Part shown: positions 26,546 through 35,735 of the stretch, one piece after another | How the letters are laid out: every line of letters begins with the position of its first letter | How positions within the stretch are numbered: the first letter of the stretch is position 1 | NCBI RefSeq assembly: GCF_007676755.1 | Contig: NZ_VEBK01000005.1 | Location: 124,001-188,000, forward strand | Length of the DNA: 64,000 nucleotides | Origin: Bacillus sp. FJAT-22090 | Lineage (GTDB): Bacteria > Bacillota > Bacilli > Bacillales_A > Planococcaceae | Direction of reading: 5' to 3' | Made by a program: the position numbers and the translations under genes | Notes under the pieces: generated by a model | Databases searched by the model: none | Told to the model about the DNA's origin: nothing | What the model saw: the letters and a program-made list of their open reading frames with translations, nothing else

Positions 26546-27179
26546 GGGAAAGTGCGTCGAAAGGAAGTGTCTGCTTGGATTTCTGTTGCTGGACGGACGC
26601 TTTCCGTGGGGTGAGTGATGAGTTTTCACCGTCCGCTTACACGGCCGCCTGTGAAGTCTCATCTTACTCACTTGATCCCACTGGAGTCGCCGTCCTTTTC
26701 GCTCCAATCCATCAAAATAGACGCTTTTATCTGTATTTATTAGCCATTAAAAGTTAGGAAATGGCTAAGCGAGACCAATTGTCACTTGAAAGCAACCAAT
26801 TCAATTCTCAACGCAACCAGTTTGAGCTTGAAAGCAACCAAATTGGCAACGAGCGCAACCAATTCTCCACGCAAATGCTAGAGGACACTAATTATTATGC
26901 ACTTTCCAAGAAGAATCTGCTCAATTTAAATGGATTAGATCGTCCATTAAAATTTACGCAACATTTGGGACAGATCGAACTTTTATGCTCGTATGCTACC
27001 TCGTTATGGCCACATAGCAACATTCTTTGCTCGGAACGGAAGCAATTAATTTTCTTTGATTTTCTCTTCAGGCGGCGACTCCTGCCGGATGAGTGGCTCA
27101 TCGCTCACCAGGTGGAAAGCGTCCGCAAGAAGAGAAAATCTTAGCGGTCACTAGTCAACGTATTAAGACGCACTATCCC
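26546..27179 (+). repeat. Interspersed composite repeat, copy C (MITE-like)
   Basis: Left end GGGAAAGTGCGTCGAAAGG; right end, reverse-complemented, GGGATAGTGCGTCTTAATACG. Both ends are flanked by TA. Module L is at about 26565-26712. Four to five 21-bp units with the core GCAACCAA run from about 26775 to 26870 and keep one reading frame. CGCAACATTT follows, then a shortened module R (27058-27140): GATTTTCTCTTC ... GAAGAGAAAATC without the extra apical arm seen in A and B. The rest of the gap to trxA (27180-27313) holds only a TATAAT (27276-27281) before trxA. Confidence 0.87.
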
Positions 27180-27313
27180 TAAGTATTTATTATTTTTAAC
27201 AATAAACAAAATTAACTTTAGAGCCACCTTGCGCTAGTTATAAGCTAATATGTAGATGTACCAATATGAGTCTGCTATAATCTATTTATAGTTAAACAAA
27301 GGAGGAATTTTTA

Positions 27314-27628
27314 ATGGCAATAGTTCACGGAACAGATCAAACTTTCTCACAAGAAATTGAGAAAGGATTAGTATTAGTAGATTTTTGGGCAACATGGTGT
27401 GGGCCTTGTAAAATGATTGCTCCTGTACTAGAAGAAATGGATGCTGAAATGAGCGATAAAGTAAAAATCGTAAAAGTAGATGTAGATGAAAACCAAGCAA
27501 CTGCTAGCCAGTTCGGTATTATGTCTATTCCAACACTAGTATTATTCAAGGATGGCCAACCGGTAGACAAAGCTGTTGGTTTCCAACCAAAAGAAGCATT
27601 AGTTCAATTTGTAGAAAAAAACGCATAA
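27314..27628 (+). CDS. trxA: Thioredoxin
   Basis: A 104-residue cytosolic disulfide reductase with the active site [18 protein letters not shown] (Cys-Gly-Pro-Cys about 28-31) and the cis-Pro loop [15 protein letters not shown]. It has a GGAGGAATTTTTA ribosome site and its own TATAAT-bearing promoter region. It lies directly before uvrC, as in Bacillus relatives. Confidence 0.97.
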   Translation: MAIVHGTDQTFSQEIEKGLVLVDFWATWCGPCKMIAPVLEEMDAEMSDKVKIVKVDVDENQATASQFGIMSIPTLVLFKDGQPVDKAVGFQPKEALVQFVEKNA

Positions 27629-27631
27629 TAT

Positions 27632-27664
27632 AAAGCCGGGTCCTCTAAGGTGCCCGGTTTTTTT
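27632..27664 (+). terminator. Terminator of trxA
   Basis: AAAGCCGGG pairs with CCCGGTTT around 12 bases, followed by T4. It ends just before the uvrC ribosome site. Confidence 0.8.
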
Positions 27665-27678
27665 AAACAGGTGATTAT

Positions 27679-29454
27679 ATGAATGATTTGATACAACAAA
27701 AGTGTGCCATACTTCCAGATGATCCTGGTTGCTATTTGATGAAGGATAGACAAGGAACAATTATTTACGTGGGAAAAGCAAAGGTATTGAAAAACCGTGT
27801 GCGATCCTATTTTACTGGATCCCATGATGGAAAAACGCAAAGACTAGTACAAGAAATAGTTGATTTTGAATATATCGTAACATCATCAGAGTTAGAAGCA
27901 CTGATACTAGAGCTGCATCTGATAAAAAAGCATGATCCAAAATATAATATTATGCTAAAAGATGATAAAACGTATCCATACATTAAAATTACGGCAGAAA
28001 AGAATCCAAAACTCATTATTACAAGACAAGTAAAAAAAGATAAGGGTAAATATTTTGGTCCTTACCCCAATTCCCATGCAGCCCATGAGACAAAAAAGCT
28101 GCTCGATCGAATATATCCACTAAGGAAATGCGAAAAGTTGCCGGACCGCGTTTGCTTATATTATCATTTAGGACAATGTCTTGCTCCATGTGTCAAAGAA
28201 ATAGAAGATTCCACTTATAAGAAAATGACAGATGAAATTTCAAGCTTTTTAAATGGCGGGTATACACATGTGAAGAAAGAATTATCCGAAAAAATGAAAG
28301 AAGCTGCAGAAAGTCTTGAATTTGAACGCGCAAAAGAATATAGGGATCAAATCTCGAACATTGAAATGGTAATGGAGAAACAGAAAATTACGATAAACGA
28401 TTTTACGAGTCGGGATATATTTGGTTACACTGTTGATAAAGGGTGGATGTGTGTCCAGGTTTTCTTTATTAGGCAAGGAAAGTTGATCGAAAGAGATGTT
28501 TCCCTTTTTCCTTTGTACCGAGACCCTGAAGAAGAATTTTTAACCTTTTTAGGTCAATTTTATGCAAAGCCGGAGCATATAAAGCCTAAAGAAATATATG
28601 TACCGAAAAATACAGATGTTCAGTTAGCGACCGAATTATTAGAGATGAAAGTAATGACTCCCCAAAAAGGAATGAAAAAAAACCTAGTTGAGCTAGCCGA
28701 AAAAAATGCAAAACTGGCATTAAGTGAAAAGTTCCATTTAATTGAGAGACAAGAAGAGCGTACAATTGGTGCAGTCGAGGAACTGGGTAATTTAATGAGC
28801 ATTACAACCCCAAATCGTATTGAAGCCTTTGACAATTCTCATATACACGGAACAGATGCAGTGTCGGCTATGGTTGTCTTTGTTGATGGAAAAGCTTATA
28901 AAAAAGATTATCGAAAGTATAAAACGAAAACAGCTGCAAAACATGACGATTATGGTGCAATGCGCGAGGTAGTTCGACGTAGATATACACGCGTATTAAA
29001 AGAAGATTTGCCTCTTCCAGATTTAATCATTATTGATGGTGGCAAAGGTCAAATAGAAGCAGCAAGAGAAATTCTGGAAGATGAATTAGGTTTAGATATA
29101 CCGATTGCCGGGCTTGCAAAAGACGGCAAGCATCAAACGTCACAGCTCTTATTCGGAAATCCTCTTGATATTATCCCAATGAAGCGCACGAGCGAAGCAT
29201 TTTATTTATTGCAACGTATTCAAGATGAAGTGCATCGCTTTGCTATTACATTTCACCGTCAGCAAAGAGGGAAGCATACAATTGCTTCTTCATTAGATGG
29301 GATTGAAGGAATTGGCCCAAAACGAAAAAAAATGTTATTGAAACATTTTGGCTCGATAAAGAAAATGGAAGTAGCAACGAAAGAAGCATTTATAGAAGCC
29401 GGACTTTCTAGTAAGATAGCAGATATTCTAGTTGAGCATTTTCAGAAAAAGTAA
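27679..29454 (+). CDS. uvrC: Excinuclease ABC subunit C
   Basis: A 591-residue nuclease making both incisions in nucleotide excision repair with UvrAB. The N-terminal GIY-YIG domain has [31 protein letters not shown]. The UVR motif ([19 protein letters not shown], about 210-230) binds UvrB. The RNase-H-like C-terminal nuclease has [21 protein letters not shown] and [13 protein letters not shown], with paired helix-hairpin-helix at the end ([20 protein letters not shown]). The length is normal. Confidence 0.96.
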   Translation: MNDLIQQKCAILPDDPGCYLMKDRQGTIIYVGKAKVLKNRVRSYFTGSHDGKTQRLVQEIVDFEYIVTSSELEALILELHLIKKHDPKYNIMLKDDKTYPYIKITAEKNPKLIITRQVKKDKGKYFGPYPNSHAAHETKKLLDRIYPLRKCEKLPDRVCLYYHLGQCLAPCVKEIEDSTYKKMTDEISSFLNGGYTHVKKELSEKMKEAAESLEFERAKEYRDQISNIEMVMEKQKITINDFTSRDIFGYTVDKGWMCVQVFFIRQGKLIERDVSLFPLYRDPEEEFLTFLGQFYAKPEHIKPKEIYVPKNTDVQLATELLEMKVMTPQKGMKKNLVELAEKNAKLALSEKFHLIERQEERTIGAVEELGNLMSITTPNRIEAFDNSHIHGTDAVSAMVVFVDGKAYKKDYRKYKTKTAAKHDDYGAMREVVRRRYTRVLKEDLPLPDLIIIDGGKGQIEAAREILEDELGLDIPIAGLAKDGKHQTSQLLFGNPLDIIPMKRTSEAFYLLQRIQDEVHRFAITFHRQQRGKHTIASSLDGIEGIGPKRKKMLLKHFGSIKKMEVATKEAFIEAGLSSKIADILVEHFQKK

Positions 29455-29482
29455 TTGTCTTCTGAATTTTCTTATGGTATGG

Positions 29483-29510
29483 TTGAAACAATTTAATATT
29501 CACTTATAAA
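29483..29510 (+). promoter_or_regulatory. Promoter of the lysC leader
   Basis: TTGAAA (29483-29488), 16 bp, TATAAA (29505-29510), immediately before the lysine riboswitch. Confidence 0.65.
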
Positions 29511-29750
29511 GTGAAGGTAGAGGTGCGAATTGATATAAGTACTTAGCGGGAGGATGAAAAGATCCGATAATCGCTTGTGGAAAGGATCATTTGCCGAAAT
29601 GAGAAATAGCTTTTCCTATTCCTCGTTGGTCCTGCATTTAATAGATGTAGGATTGTCAGAATTCAATATTCTGGAGGGCTATCTAACATGGACGATTTTT
29701 GACCGTGTATGAGACAAAGCTTTTCACAATATGTGAAAAGCTTTTTTTAT
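29511..29750 (+). promoter_or_regulatory. Lysine riboswitch (L box) with terminator, controlling lysC
   Basis: The conserved L-box blocks are in order: GTGAAGGTAGAGGTGCGA (29511 on), AAGTA, GGAAAGGATC and TTTGCCGAA, the hairpin CCTGCATTTAATAGATGTAGG, and GGAGGGCTATCTAAC closing P1 near 29687. A strong terminator AAAGCTTTTCACA / TGTGAAAAGCTTT with T7 follows at 29716-29748. When lysine binds the aptamer the terminator forms and lysC is shut off, as in B. subtilis. Confidence 0.93.
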
Positions 29751-29787
29751 TACCCTTACAGACAAAGAAAAGGGAGTAGATGTGTTC

Positions 29788-31008
29788 ATGAGTAAAATTG
29801 TTATGAAGTTCGGTGGAACATCCGTGTCAACTACTGAGAAAATCGCGAGTGTCGCAAAAAGGATTAGAAAAGAGAAAGAAAAAGGGCATGATATTGTTGT
29901 AGTTGTTTCAGCAATGGGAAAAACGACTGATGATTTAGTTAGTTTAGCAAAGGAAATTACTGAAAACCCTACAAAACGTGAGATGGACATGCTTTTATCC
30001 ACTGGTGAACAAGTGACGATGTCATTACTTGCTATTCAGTTAAATGATTTAGGACTGGAAGCAGTATCTCTTACGGGTTGGCAAGCTGGCCTTGTTACTA
30101 ACGAAGTACATAGAAATGCTAGAGTAGAGACACTGGATGGGACAAAAATTAACGACTTGTTATATGAAAATAAAGTCGTTATAGTTGCAGGCTTTCAGGG
30201 AGTTTCAAGAAATGAAGAAATTACTACGCTAGGAAGAGGGGGATCAGATACAACTGCAGTAGCAATAGCTGTAACTATAGGAGCAGAAGTATGTGATATT
30301 TACACTGATGTAGAAGGAGTATTTACATCGGACCCTCGATTTGTTCCTAATGCCCGAAAGTTAGAGCAGTTGGAATACGATGAAATGCTGGAGCTCGCTA
30401 ATTTAGGAGCGGGAGTACTACATCCTAGAGCAGTAGAATTTGCTAAAAACTATAAAATTCCATTACGAGTACGATCTAGTTATGAGGAAAACGAAGGAAC
30501 GATTTTGAAGGAGGAAGTAGATATGGAAAATAATTTAGTAGTTCGTGGGGTAGCGTTTGAATCGGATATTGTGCGATTAACTATTGAATATGATGTTCCA
30601 TTTAATGGTTCCTTATCGTCTATTTTTACTACTTTAGCGAACAACCATATAAATGTGGACATTATTGTTCAGTCGATTGTAGATGGAGTAAGACCAGCAG
30701 TTTCATTTTCTATTAAAAAGGAATCCTTAGCAGAGGCCATTACTGTGTTAGAGACGAATAAAGAAGTGCTTGGCTTTACATTTGCTGATTTTGAAGTAGG
30801 TTTAGCAAAAGTGTCCATTGTTGGTTCAGGAATGGTGTCCAATCCGGGAGTTGCGGCCCAGATGTTTGATCGTCTTCGCAAAGAAAATATTCCCGTGAAA
30901 ATGGTCAGTACTTCTGAAATTAAAGTGTCAGTCGTTGTGCCACAAAACGATATGATTCAAGCCGCTAATGCACTACATGATGAATTCGACTTGGCAATCA
31001 AGCAATAA
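29788..31008 (+). CDS. lysC: Aspartokinase II (lysine-sensitive), alpha subunit
   Basis: A 406-residue aspartate kinase, first step to lysine, methionine, threonine and (via dipicolinate) spores. MSKIVMKFGGTSVS aligns residue for residue with the B. subtilis start MGLIVQKFGG, so ATG 29788 is chosen over GTG 29782, although GGGAG is closer to the latter. The kinase domain has VVVVSAMGKTTDDL, TTLGRGGSDTTAVA and DIYTDVEGVFTSDPR. Two ACT domains follow (VRGVAFESDIVRLTI; VSIVGSGMVSNPGVAAQMF). Expression is under the L box upstream. Confidence 0.95.
   Translation: MSKIVMKFGGTSVSTTEKIASVAKRIRKEKEKGHDIVVVVSAMGKTTDDLVSLAKEITENPTKREMDMLLSTGEQVTMSLLAIQLNDLGLEAVSLTGWQAGLVTNEVHRNARVETLDGTKINDLLYENKVVIVAGFQGVSRNEEITTLGRGGSDTTAVAIAVTIGAEVCDIYTDVEGVFTSDPRFVPNARKLEQLEYDEMLELANLGAGVLHPRAVEFAKNYKIPLRVRSSYEENEGTILKEEVDMENNLVVRGVAFESDIVRLTIEYDVPFNGSLSSIFTTLANNHINVDIIVQSIVDGVRPAVSFSIKKESLAEAITVLETNKEVLGFTFADFEVGLAKVSIVGSGMVSNPGVAAQMFDRLRKENIPVKMVSTSEIKVSVVVPQNDMIQAANALHDEFDLAIKQ
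30508..31008 (+). promoter_or_regulatory. Internal translation start for the aspartokinase beta subunit
   Basis: A full AAGGAGG (30508-30514) lies 8 bases before an in-frame ATG (30523) inside lysC. Translation from there would give a 161-residue protein made of the two ACT domains only (MENNLVVRGVAFESD...). B. subtilis aspartokinase II makes its beta subunit in exactly this way, so the site is very likely used. Confidence 0.85.
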
Positions 31009-31024
31009 CTATAAAAACGGATTT

Positions 31025-31058
31025 AAGGGCCGTGACATTGTTACGTCCCTTATTTTTG
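31025..31058 (+). terminator. Terminator of lysC
   Basis: AAGGGCCGTGAC pairs with GTTACGTCCCTT (one C-T mismatch, one G-U) around ATT, followed by ATTTTTG. Confidence 0.75.
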
Positions 31059-31070
31059 TTGCGCAAAATA

Positions 31071-31672
31071 GGGAGAATGCGTCTTAACTTATTTGCCTTT
31101 CATCTGAAGATAACGAGTCCATATAAGCGCATAAAAATGCGATCCGAGCAAAGAGTACCATTATGCGAGCATAACGAGTCAGCATCCGATCATAAAAGTT
31201 CCGTTCATTCAAGATGTTGTGCATCTGGTCTATAAAGTTGTGAGTAATGACAGATATGTTGCGCAATATTGATTGGAACATCTTATCCATGTTGATTTAG
31301 TGGATACTATAGAGAAAGTACATGGCAATCAGTGTCCGCTAGCCTTTGCGTGGAGAATTGGTTGCGCTAGTTGCCAATTTGGTTGCTTTCAAGCTCAATT
31401 TGGTTGCGTTTCCTGTTGGATTGGTTGCTTTTTCGAGCTATTTGGTCTCGCTAAGCCACTTTCTAACTTTTAATGGATAATAACTACAGATAAACGCGCA
31501 TATTTTGATGGATTGGAGCTGCAAACGGCAACTCCAGTGGGATCAAGTTAGTAAGATGAGACTTCACAGGCGGCCGCGTAAGCGGACGGTGAAGGCTCAT
31601 CACTCACCCCACGGAAAGCGGCCGTCCTGCAGGGGAAATCCTAGTGGACACTTCCTTAAGACGCACTATCCC
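31071..31672 (-). repeat. Interspersed composite repeat, copy D (MITE-like, reverse orientation, module R missing)
   Basis: Left end GGGAGAATGCGTCTTAA and right end TTAAGACGCACTATCCC are near-perfect terminal inverted repeats, flanked by TA on each side. Module L is intact at about 31505-31650. The 21-bp GGTTGC units run at about 31360-31435. The G+C-rich module R seen in the other copies is absent and is replaced by AT-rich sequence with GCGAGCATAACGAGT-like repeats. It fills the gap between the lysC terminator and yslB. Confidence 0.85.
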
Positions 31673-31693
31673 TAGGGTTTGAACTCAATAAAA

Positions 31694-31728
31694 AAGCATT
31701 GTACAGCAATAATAGCTGTACAATGCTT
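31694..31728 (-). terminator. Terminator of yslB
   Basis: AAGCATTGTACAGC pairs perfectly with GCTGTACAATGCTT around AATAATA. The A-run to the left gives a U-tract on the minus strand. Confidence 0.88.
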
Positions 31729-32140
31729 ATTTTGTTGACTTTACATCCCATTTAATATGGAATGAAACAGTCCCGTTTTTTTTCACTTGTTCGTCATAAC
31801 ACTCGGTTAAATAGCCAGCAATTTTTTGTTGCTGTTCTGCTAAAAAACCAGCTTCCAATCGATGGCTTCTTGTGATTCCACTTTGCGGTAAATTATACGT
31901 ATGTAAAGTATAAAAGGCAGAGTCTTTTGTTGTTTTGTCTAGTTCAAGTGTTCCCCAACCTGCTTCTTGAAAGAAAGTTATAGCTTCTTCCATCGAATAA
32001 AGGGGAAATTTGCGGGCAAGATCTTTTCCTGCCCAATATAAAATATCTTTTTCATGTTTTCCGAGAATAGAAGCAAGCACGTGGTCTCTTATTAATTCGT
32101 ATCCAAAGGAAGTTACATGTGAATGTTCCTTTTCATTCAA
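31727..32140 (-). CDS. yslB: YslB family protein (DUF2507)
   Basis: A 137-residue soluble protein with the DUF2507 features GYELIRDHVLASILGKHEKDILYWAGKDLARKFP and FFQEAGWGTLEL. It resembles the small-ligand-binding fold of V4R proteins, but its function is unknown. It diverges from sdhCAB as in B. subtilis. Confidence 0.85.
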   Translation of the reverse strand: MNEKEHSHVTSFGYELIRDHVLASILGKHEKDILYWAGKDLARKFPLYSMEEAITFFQEAGWGTLELDKTTKDSAFYTLHTYNLPQSGITRSHRLEAGFLAEQQQKIAGYLTECYDEQVKKNGTVSFHIKWDVKSTK

Positions 32141-32295
32141 GTAGCAACCCTTCTTTCAAAAGAAAATAACAAATGTCAGGTTCTATTTTAGCATAAATAG
32201 TTTCCTGTTGGTAATGGTAATAGTTTGCGAAAAAACAAACAAATCATTATTTAAAATTGTTTCTTTATCGGTTTTTGAAAAATCGAAAGGATGCC

Positions 32296-32324
32296 TTGAC
32301 GCTCTAATTTGTTGAGAGTACAAT
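32296..32324 (+). promoter_or_regulatory. sdhCAB promoter
   Basis: TTGACG (32296-32301), 17 bp, TACAAT (32319-32324), about 110 bp before sdhC. The long 5' UTR (to 32434) shows no clear riboswitch. Confidence 0.75.
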
Positions 32325-32434
32325 GGATATGTCATAAATTCGTAACATGATGATGTGAACGAGACACGAATACTTTTATTCTATTACAATAGTTTTCATG
32401 TCTGTCAAATGTAAATCTGAGGGGGGTAACTGTT

Positions 32435-33046
32435 TTGTCGAAAGATCGCGAGTTTTACTGGCGCCGATTACATTCTTTATTAGGGATTATTCCAGTTGGT
32501 TTGTTTTTGACGCAACATTTAGTAGTAAACCATTTTGCTACAAAAGGAGAGGATGCTTTTAATAAAGCATCTGGTTTTATGGGGAATCTTCCATTTGTTA
32601 TAATATTGGAGATTTTTGTTATTTATTTACCTTTAATGTTCCATGCTTTTTACGGTATTTATATTGCATTCACTGCAAAAAATAATCCAAAAAGATTCGG
32701 AACATTACGTAACTATTTATTCATTTTACAACGCTTTACTGGAATTTTTCTTGTTGTGTTTATCGCTTGGCATGTATTTGAAACAAGATTTCAAGCAGCG
32801 ATCGGTGCAAAAGAAGTTAATTTTAACATGATGGCTGATATTTTATCAAATCCTTGGATGTTAGGATTCTATATTGTTGGTGTGATTTCTGCAACATTCC
32901 ATTTAGCTAACGGTATTTGGTCATTCTTAGTAAGCTGGGGAATTACTCAGTCTGCAGCATCACAACGAATCGTTACTTATGTAACTTTAGTAATCTTCTT
33001 AGCGTTATCTGTAGTTGGTGTACAAGCTCTTCTAGCATTCGTATAA
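32435..33046 (+). CDS. sdhC: Succinate dehydrogenase cytochrome b558 subunit
   Basis: A 203-residue membrane anchor with five hydrophobic helices that holds haem b and the quinone sites of complex II. It starts MSKDREFYWRRLHSLLGIIPVGLFLTQHLVVN, and the His residues in RRLHS, TQHL, FHAFYG, IAWHVFE and TFHLANG fit the Bacillus-type di-haem cytochrome. A TTG start lies behind GAGGGGGG. It is the first gene of sdhCAB. Confidence 0.95.
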   Translation: MSKDREFYWRRLHSLLGIIPVGLFLTQHLVVNHFATKGEDAFNKASGFMGNLPFVIILEIFVIYLPLMFHAFYGIYIAFTAKNNPKRFGTLRNYLFILQRFTGIFLVVFIAWHVFETRFQAAIGAKEVNFNMMADILSNPWMLGFYIVGVISATFHLANGIWSFLVSWGITQSAASQRIVTYVTLVIFLALSVVGVQALLAFV

Positions 33047-33094
33047 GACCCTTCTACACGTTCAACTACTATTAAAATGAGGAGTGAGATTGGC

Positions 33095-34852
33095 ATGGCA
33101 AAAAGTAAACTTATTGTTGTCGGCGGTGGATTAGCTGGATTAATGGCAACAATGAAAGCGGCCGAAGATGGTACGCATGTAGATCTATTTTCAATAGTTC
33201 CTGTAAAACGCTCCCACTCTGTTTGCGCACAAGGTGGTATTAACGGGGCTGTAAATACAAAAGGTGAGGGAGATTCACCAGCAGTTCATTTAGATGATAC
33301 TATATATGGTGGAGATTTCTTAGCAAACCAAAAACCAGTTAAAGCAATGACAGATGCTGCACCTGGAATTATTAGTTTATTTGACCGAATGGGTGTTATG
33401 TTCAACCGTACGCCTGAAGGTTTACTAGATTTCCGTCGTTTTGGTGGTACTATGATGCACCGTACAGCATTTGCAGGTGCAACAACTGGTCAACAATTAT
33501 TATATGCATTAGATGAGCAAGTTCGTCGTTTTGAAGTAGATGGGTTAGTAACAAAATTCGAAGGATGGGAATTCCTTGGAATAATTAAAGATAATGAAGG
33601 CGTATGTCGTGGTATTAAAGCACAAAACCTTCAAACTATGGAGATTCGCGCGTTCCGCGGAGATGCAGTTATTATGGCTACTGGTGGTCCTGGAATCATT
33701 TTCGGAAAAACTACTAACTCAATCATTAACACTGGTTCTGCTGCTTCAATCGTATATCAACAAGGGGCTCTTTATGCAAATGGAGAATTTATCCAAATTC
33801 ACCCAACAGCTATCCCTGGGGATGACAAACTACGATTAATGTCAGAATCTGCACGTGGTGAAGGTGGACGTATTTGGACATACAAAGACGGTAAGCCATG
33901 GTACTTCCTTGAAGAAAAATATCCTACATACGGTAACTTAGTTCCACGTGATATTGCAACACGTGAAATTTTTGACGTATGTGTAAACCAAAAACTTGGT
34001 ATTAACGGAGAAAACATGGTTTATCTAGATCTTTCACACAAAGATCCACATGAGCTAGACGTTAAACTTGGTGGGATCATTGAGATTTATGAAAAGTTCA
34101 CTGGTGATGACCCTCGTAAAGTACCAATGAAAATTTTCCCTGCAGTCCATTATTCAATGGGGGGATTATGGGTAGATGATAACCAAATGACGAATATCCC
34201 TGGATTATTCGCTGCTGGTGAATGTGATTTCTCACAGCATGGAGCTAACCGTTTAGGTGCCAACTCTTTACTTTCTGCTGTTTTCGGTGGAAGTGTTGCG
34301 GGACCTAATGCAGTTAAATACATGAGTCACCTTAAAACTCATGCGATTGATATGGATGATTCTATTTTTGAAGCTGAACTGAAATTAGAGCAAGAGAAAT
34401 GGGACCAAGTTATGTCTATGAAAGGTACGGAAAATGCGTACTTACTTCATAAAGAACTAGGTGAGTGGATGACGGATAATGTAACCGTTGTTCGTTATAA
34501 TGACAAACTGGAAGCTACTGATAAAAAAATTCAAGAGCTTTTAGAGCGTTATGAAAACATTAATATGGATGATACACAACAATGGTCTAACCAAGGTGCA
34601 TCATTTACACGTCAGTTAAAAAATATGTTATATTTAGCACGCGTTATAACATTAGGAGCACTTAATCGTAATGAAAGCCGTGGAGCTCATTACAAACCAG
34701 AATTCCCAGATCGTAATGATGAAGAGTTCTTGAAAACAACTATGGCAAAATTTGATCCAGCTACTGGGGCTCCAGTTTTACATTATGAAGAAGTAGATAT
34801 TTCTCTTATTCCACCTCGTAAACGCGATTATTCTGCGAAAGGGGACAATTAA
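33095..34852 (+). CDS. sdhA: Succinate dehydrogenase flavoprotein subunit
   Basis: A 585-residue subunit that oxidises succinate with covalent FAD. Rossmann motif VVGGGLAGLMATMKAAEDG, FAD-linking region SHSVCAQGGINGAVN, HPTAI, substrate loop SESARGEGGRIW and GANRLGANSLLSAVFGG are all present. ATG 33095 is chosen as it gives MAKSKLIVVGGG and has GAGGAG 10 bases upstream. The gene ends 2 bases before sdhB. Confidence 0.96.
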   Translation: MAKSKLIVVGGGLAGLMATMKAAEDGTHVDLFSIVPVKRSHSVCAQGGINGAVNTKGEGDSPAVHLDDTIYGGDFLANQKPVKAMTDAAPGIISLFDRMGVMFNRTPEGLLDFRRFGGTMMHRTAFAGATTGQQLLYALDEQVRRFEVDGLVTKFEGWEFLGIIKDNEGVCRGIKAQNLQTMEIRAFRGDAVIMATGGPGIIFGKTTNSIINTGSAASIVYQQGALYANGEFIQIHPTAIPGDDKLRLMSESARGEGGRIWTYKDGKPWYFLEEKYPTYGNLVPRDIATREIFDVCVNQKLGINGENMVYLDLSHKDPHELDVKLGGIIEIYEKFTGDDPRKVPMKIFPAVHYSMGGLWVDDNQMTNIPGLFAAGECDFSQHGANRLGANSLLSAVFGGSVAGPNAVKYMSHLKTHAIDMDDSIFEAELKLEQEKWDQVMSMKGTENAYLLHKELGEWMTDNVTVVRYNDKLEATDKKIQELLERYENINMDDTQQWSNQGASFTRQLKNMLYLARVITLGALNRNESRGAHYKPEFPDRNDEEFLKTTMAKFDPATGAPVLHYEEVDISLIPPRKRDYSAKGDN

Positions 34853-34854
34853 TA

Positions 34855-35631
34855 ATGGTTACTGCAACCGAAACAAAAAAAGTACAAATTGAGATACAAC
34901 GTCAAGATACACCTGAATCAACTCCATATTGGGAAAAATTCGAAGTAAATTACCGCCCCAATATGAATGTTATTTCTGCTTTGATGGAAATACGCCAGAA
35001 CCCAGTAAATGCGGATGGAAAAGCTACTACACCTGTCACATGGGATATGAACTGTCTAGAGGAAGTTTGTGGAGCTTGTTCGATGGTTATTAATGATAAG
35101 CCGCGTCAATCTTGTTCTGCACTAATAGATCAATTGACTCAGCCTATTCGTTTAGCGCCAATGAGAACATTTCCGGTAGTTCGTGACCTTCAAGTAGATA
35201 GAACACGTATGTTCGATTCTTTGAAGAGAGTAAAAGCATGGGTTCCTATTGATGGATCCTATGATCTTGGTGAAGGACCTCGTATGCCAGAGCGCAAACG
35301 TCAATGGGCCTATGAATTGTCTAAATGTATGACTTGTGGTGTATGCCTAGAAGCTTGTCCAAACGTAAATAGTGGTTCTAACTTCATAGGACCAGCACCA
35401 CTTTCCCAAGTACGTTTATTTAACGCACATCCAACAGGTTCTATGAACAAGGATGAACGTTTAAATACAATTATGGGAGACGGAGGCCTTGCAAATTGCG
35501 GTAATGCTCAAAACTGTGTAGTTGCATGTCCGAAAGGTATTCCTTTAACAACTTCTATCGCAGCATTAAACCGTGATACAACGGTTCAAATGTTCAAAAA
35601 CTTCTTCGGAAGCGACCATATGGTTGATTAA
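34855..35631 (+). CDS. sdhB: Succinate dehydrogenase iron-sulfur subunit
   Basis: A 258-residue subunit carrying three Fe-S clusters that pass electrons from SdhA to SdhC. [2Fe-2S] ligands lie in CLEEVCGACSM plus a later Cys (RQSC). CMTCGVCLEACP and CGNAQNCVVACPKG hold the [4Fe-4S] and [3Fe-4S] ligands. It is the last gene of the operon, followed by a terminator. Confidence 0.96.
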   Translation: MVTATETKKVQIEIQRQDTPESTPYWEKFEVNYRPNMNVISALMEIRQNPVNADGKATTPVTWDMNCLEEVCGACSMVINDKPRQSCSALIDQLTQPIRLAPMRTFPVVRDLQVDRTRMFDSLKRVKAWVPIDGSYDLGEGPRMPERKRQWAYELSKCMTCGVCLEACPNVNSGSNFIGPAPLSQVRLFNAHPTGSMNKDERLNTIMGDGGLANCGNAQNCVVACPKGIPLTTSIAALNRDTTVQMFKNFFGSDHMVD

Positions 35632-35641
35632 TAATAGGGTG

Positions 35642-35684
35642 AAAAATCTGTGTAGAATTGTTATTTCTATGCAGATTTTTTATT
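35642..35684 (+). terminator. Terminator of sdhCAB
   Basis: AAAAATCTG-TG-TAGAA pairs with TTCTA-TG-CAGATTTTT around TTGTTAT. Confidence 0.85.
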
Positions 35685-35735
35685 TCTCTGATACAATAAA
35701 TGAATAGATATTCATTTATTGAGAGGATGGGTTTC

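Noticed and set aside
26775-26875. CRISPR array for the short tandem repeats
   Set aside because: Units are 21 bp without unique spacers of constant length, are degenerate, and have no cas genes nearby.
26761-27144. 127-codon open frame within repeat copy C
   Set aside because: It lies wholly inside the repeat element, has no ribosome site, and its second half translates a palindrome. Kept only as the 21-bp period finding.
31032-31473. Two plus-strand frames across copy D
   Set aside because: Both sit within the repeat with no ribosome site. The repetitive GCQFGCF wording comes from the 21-bp units.
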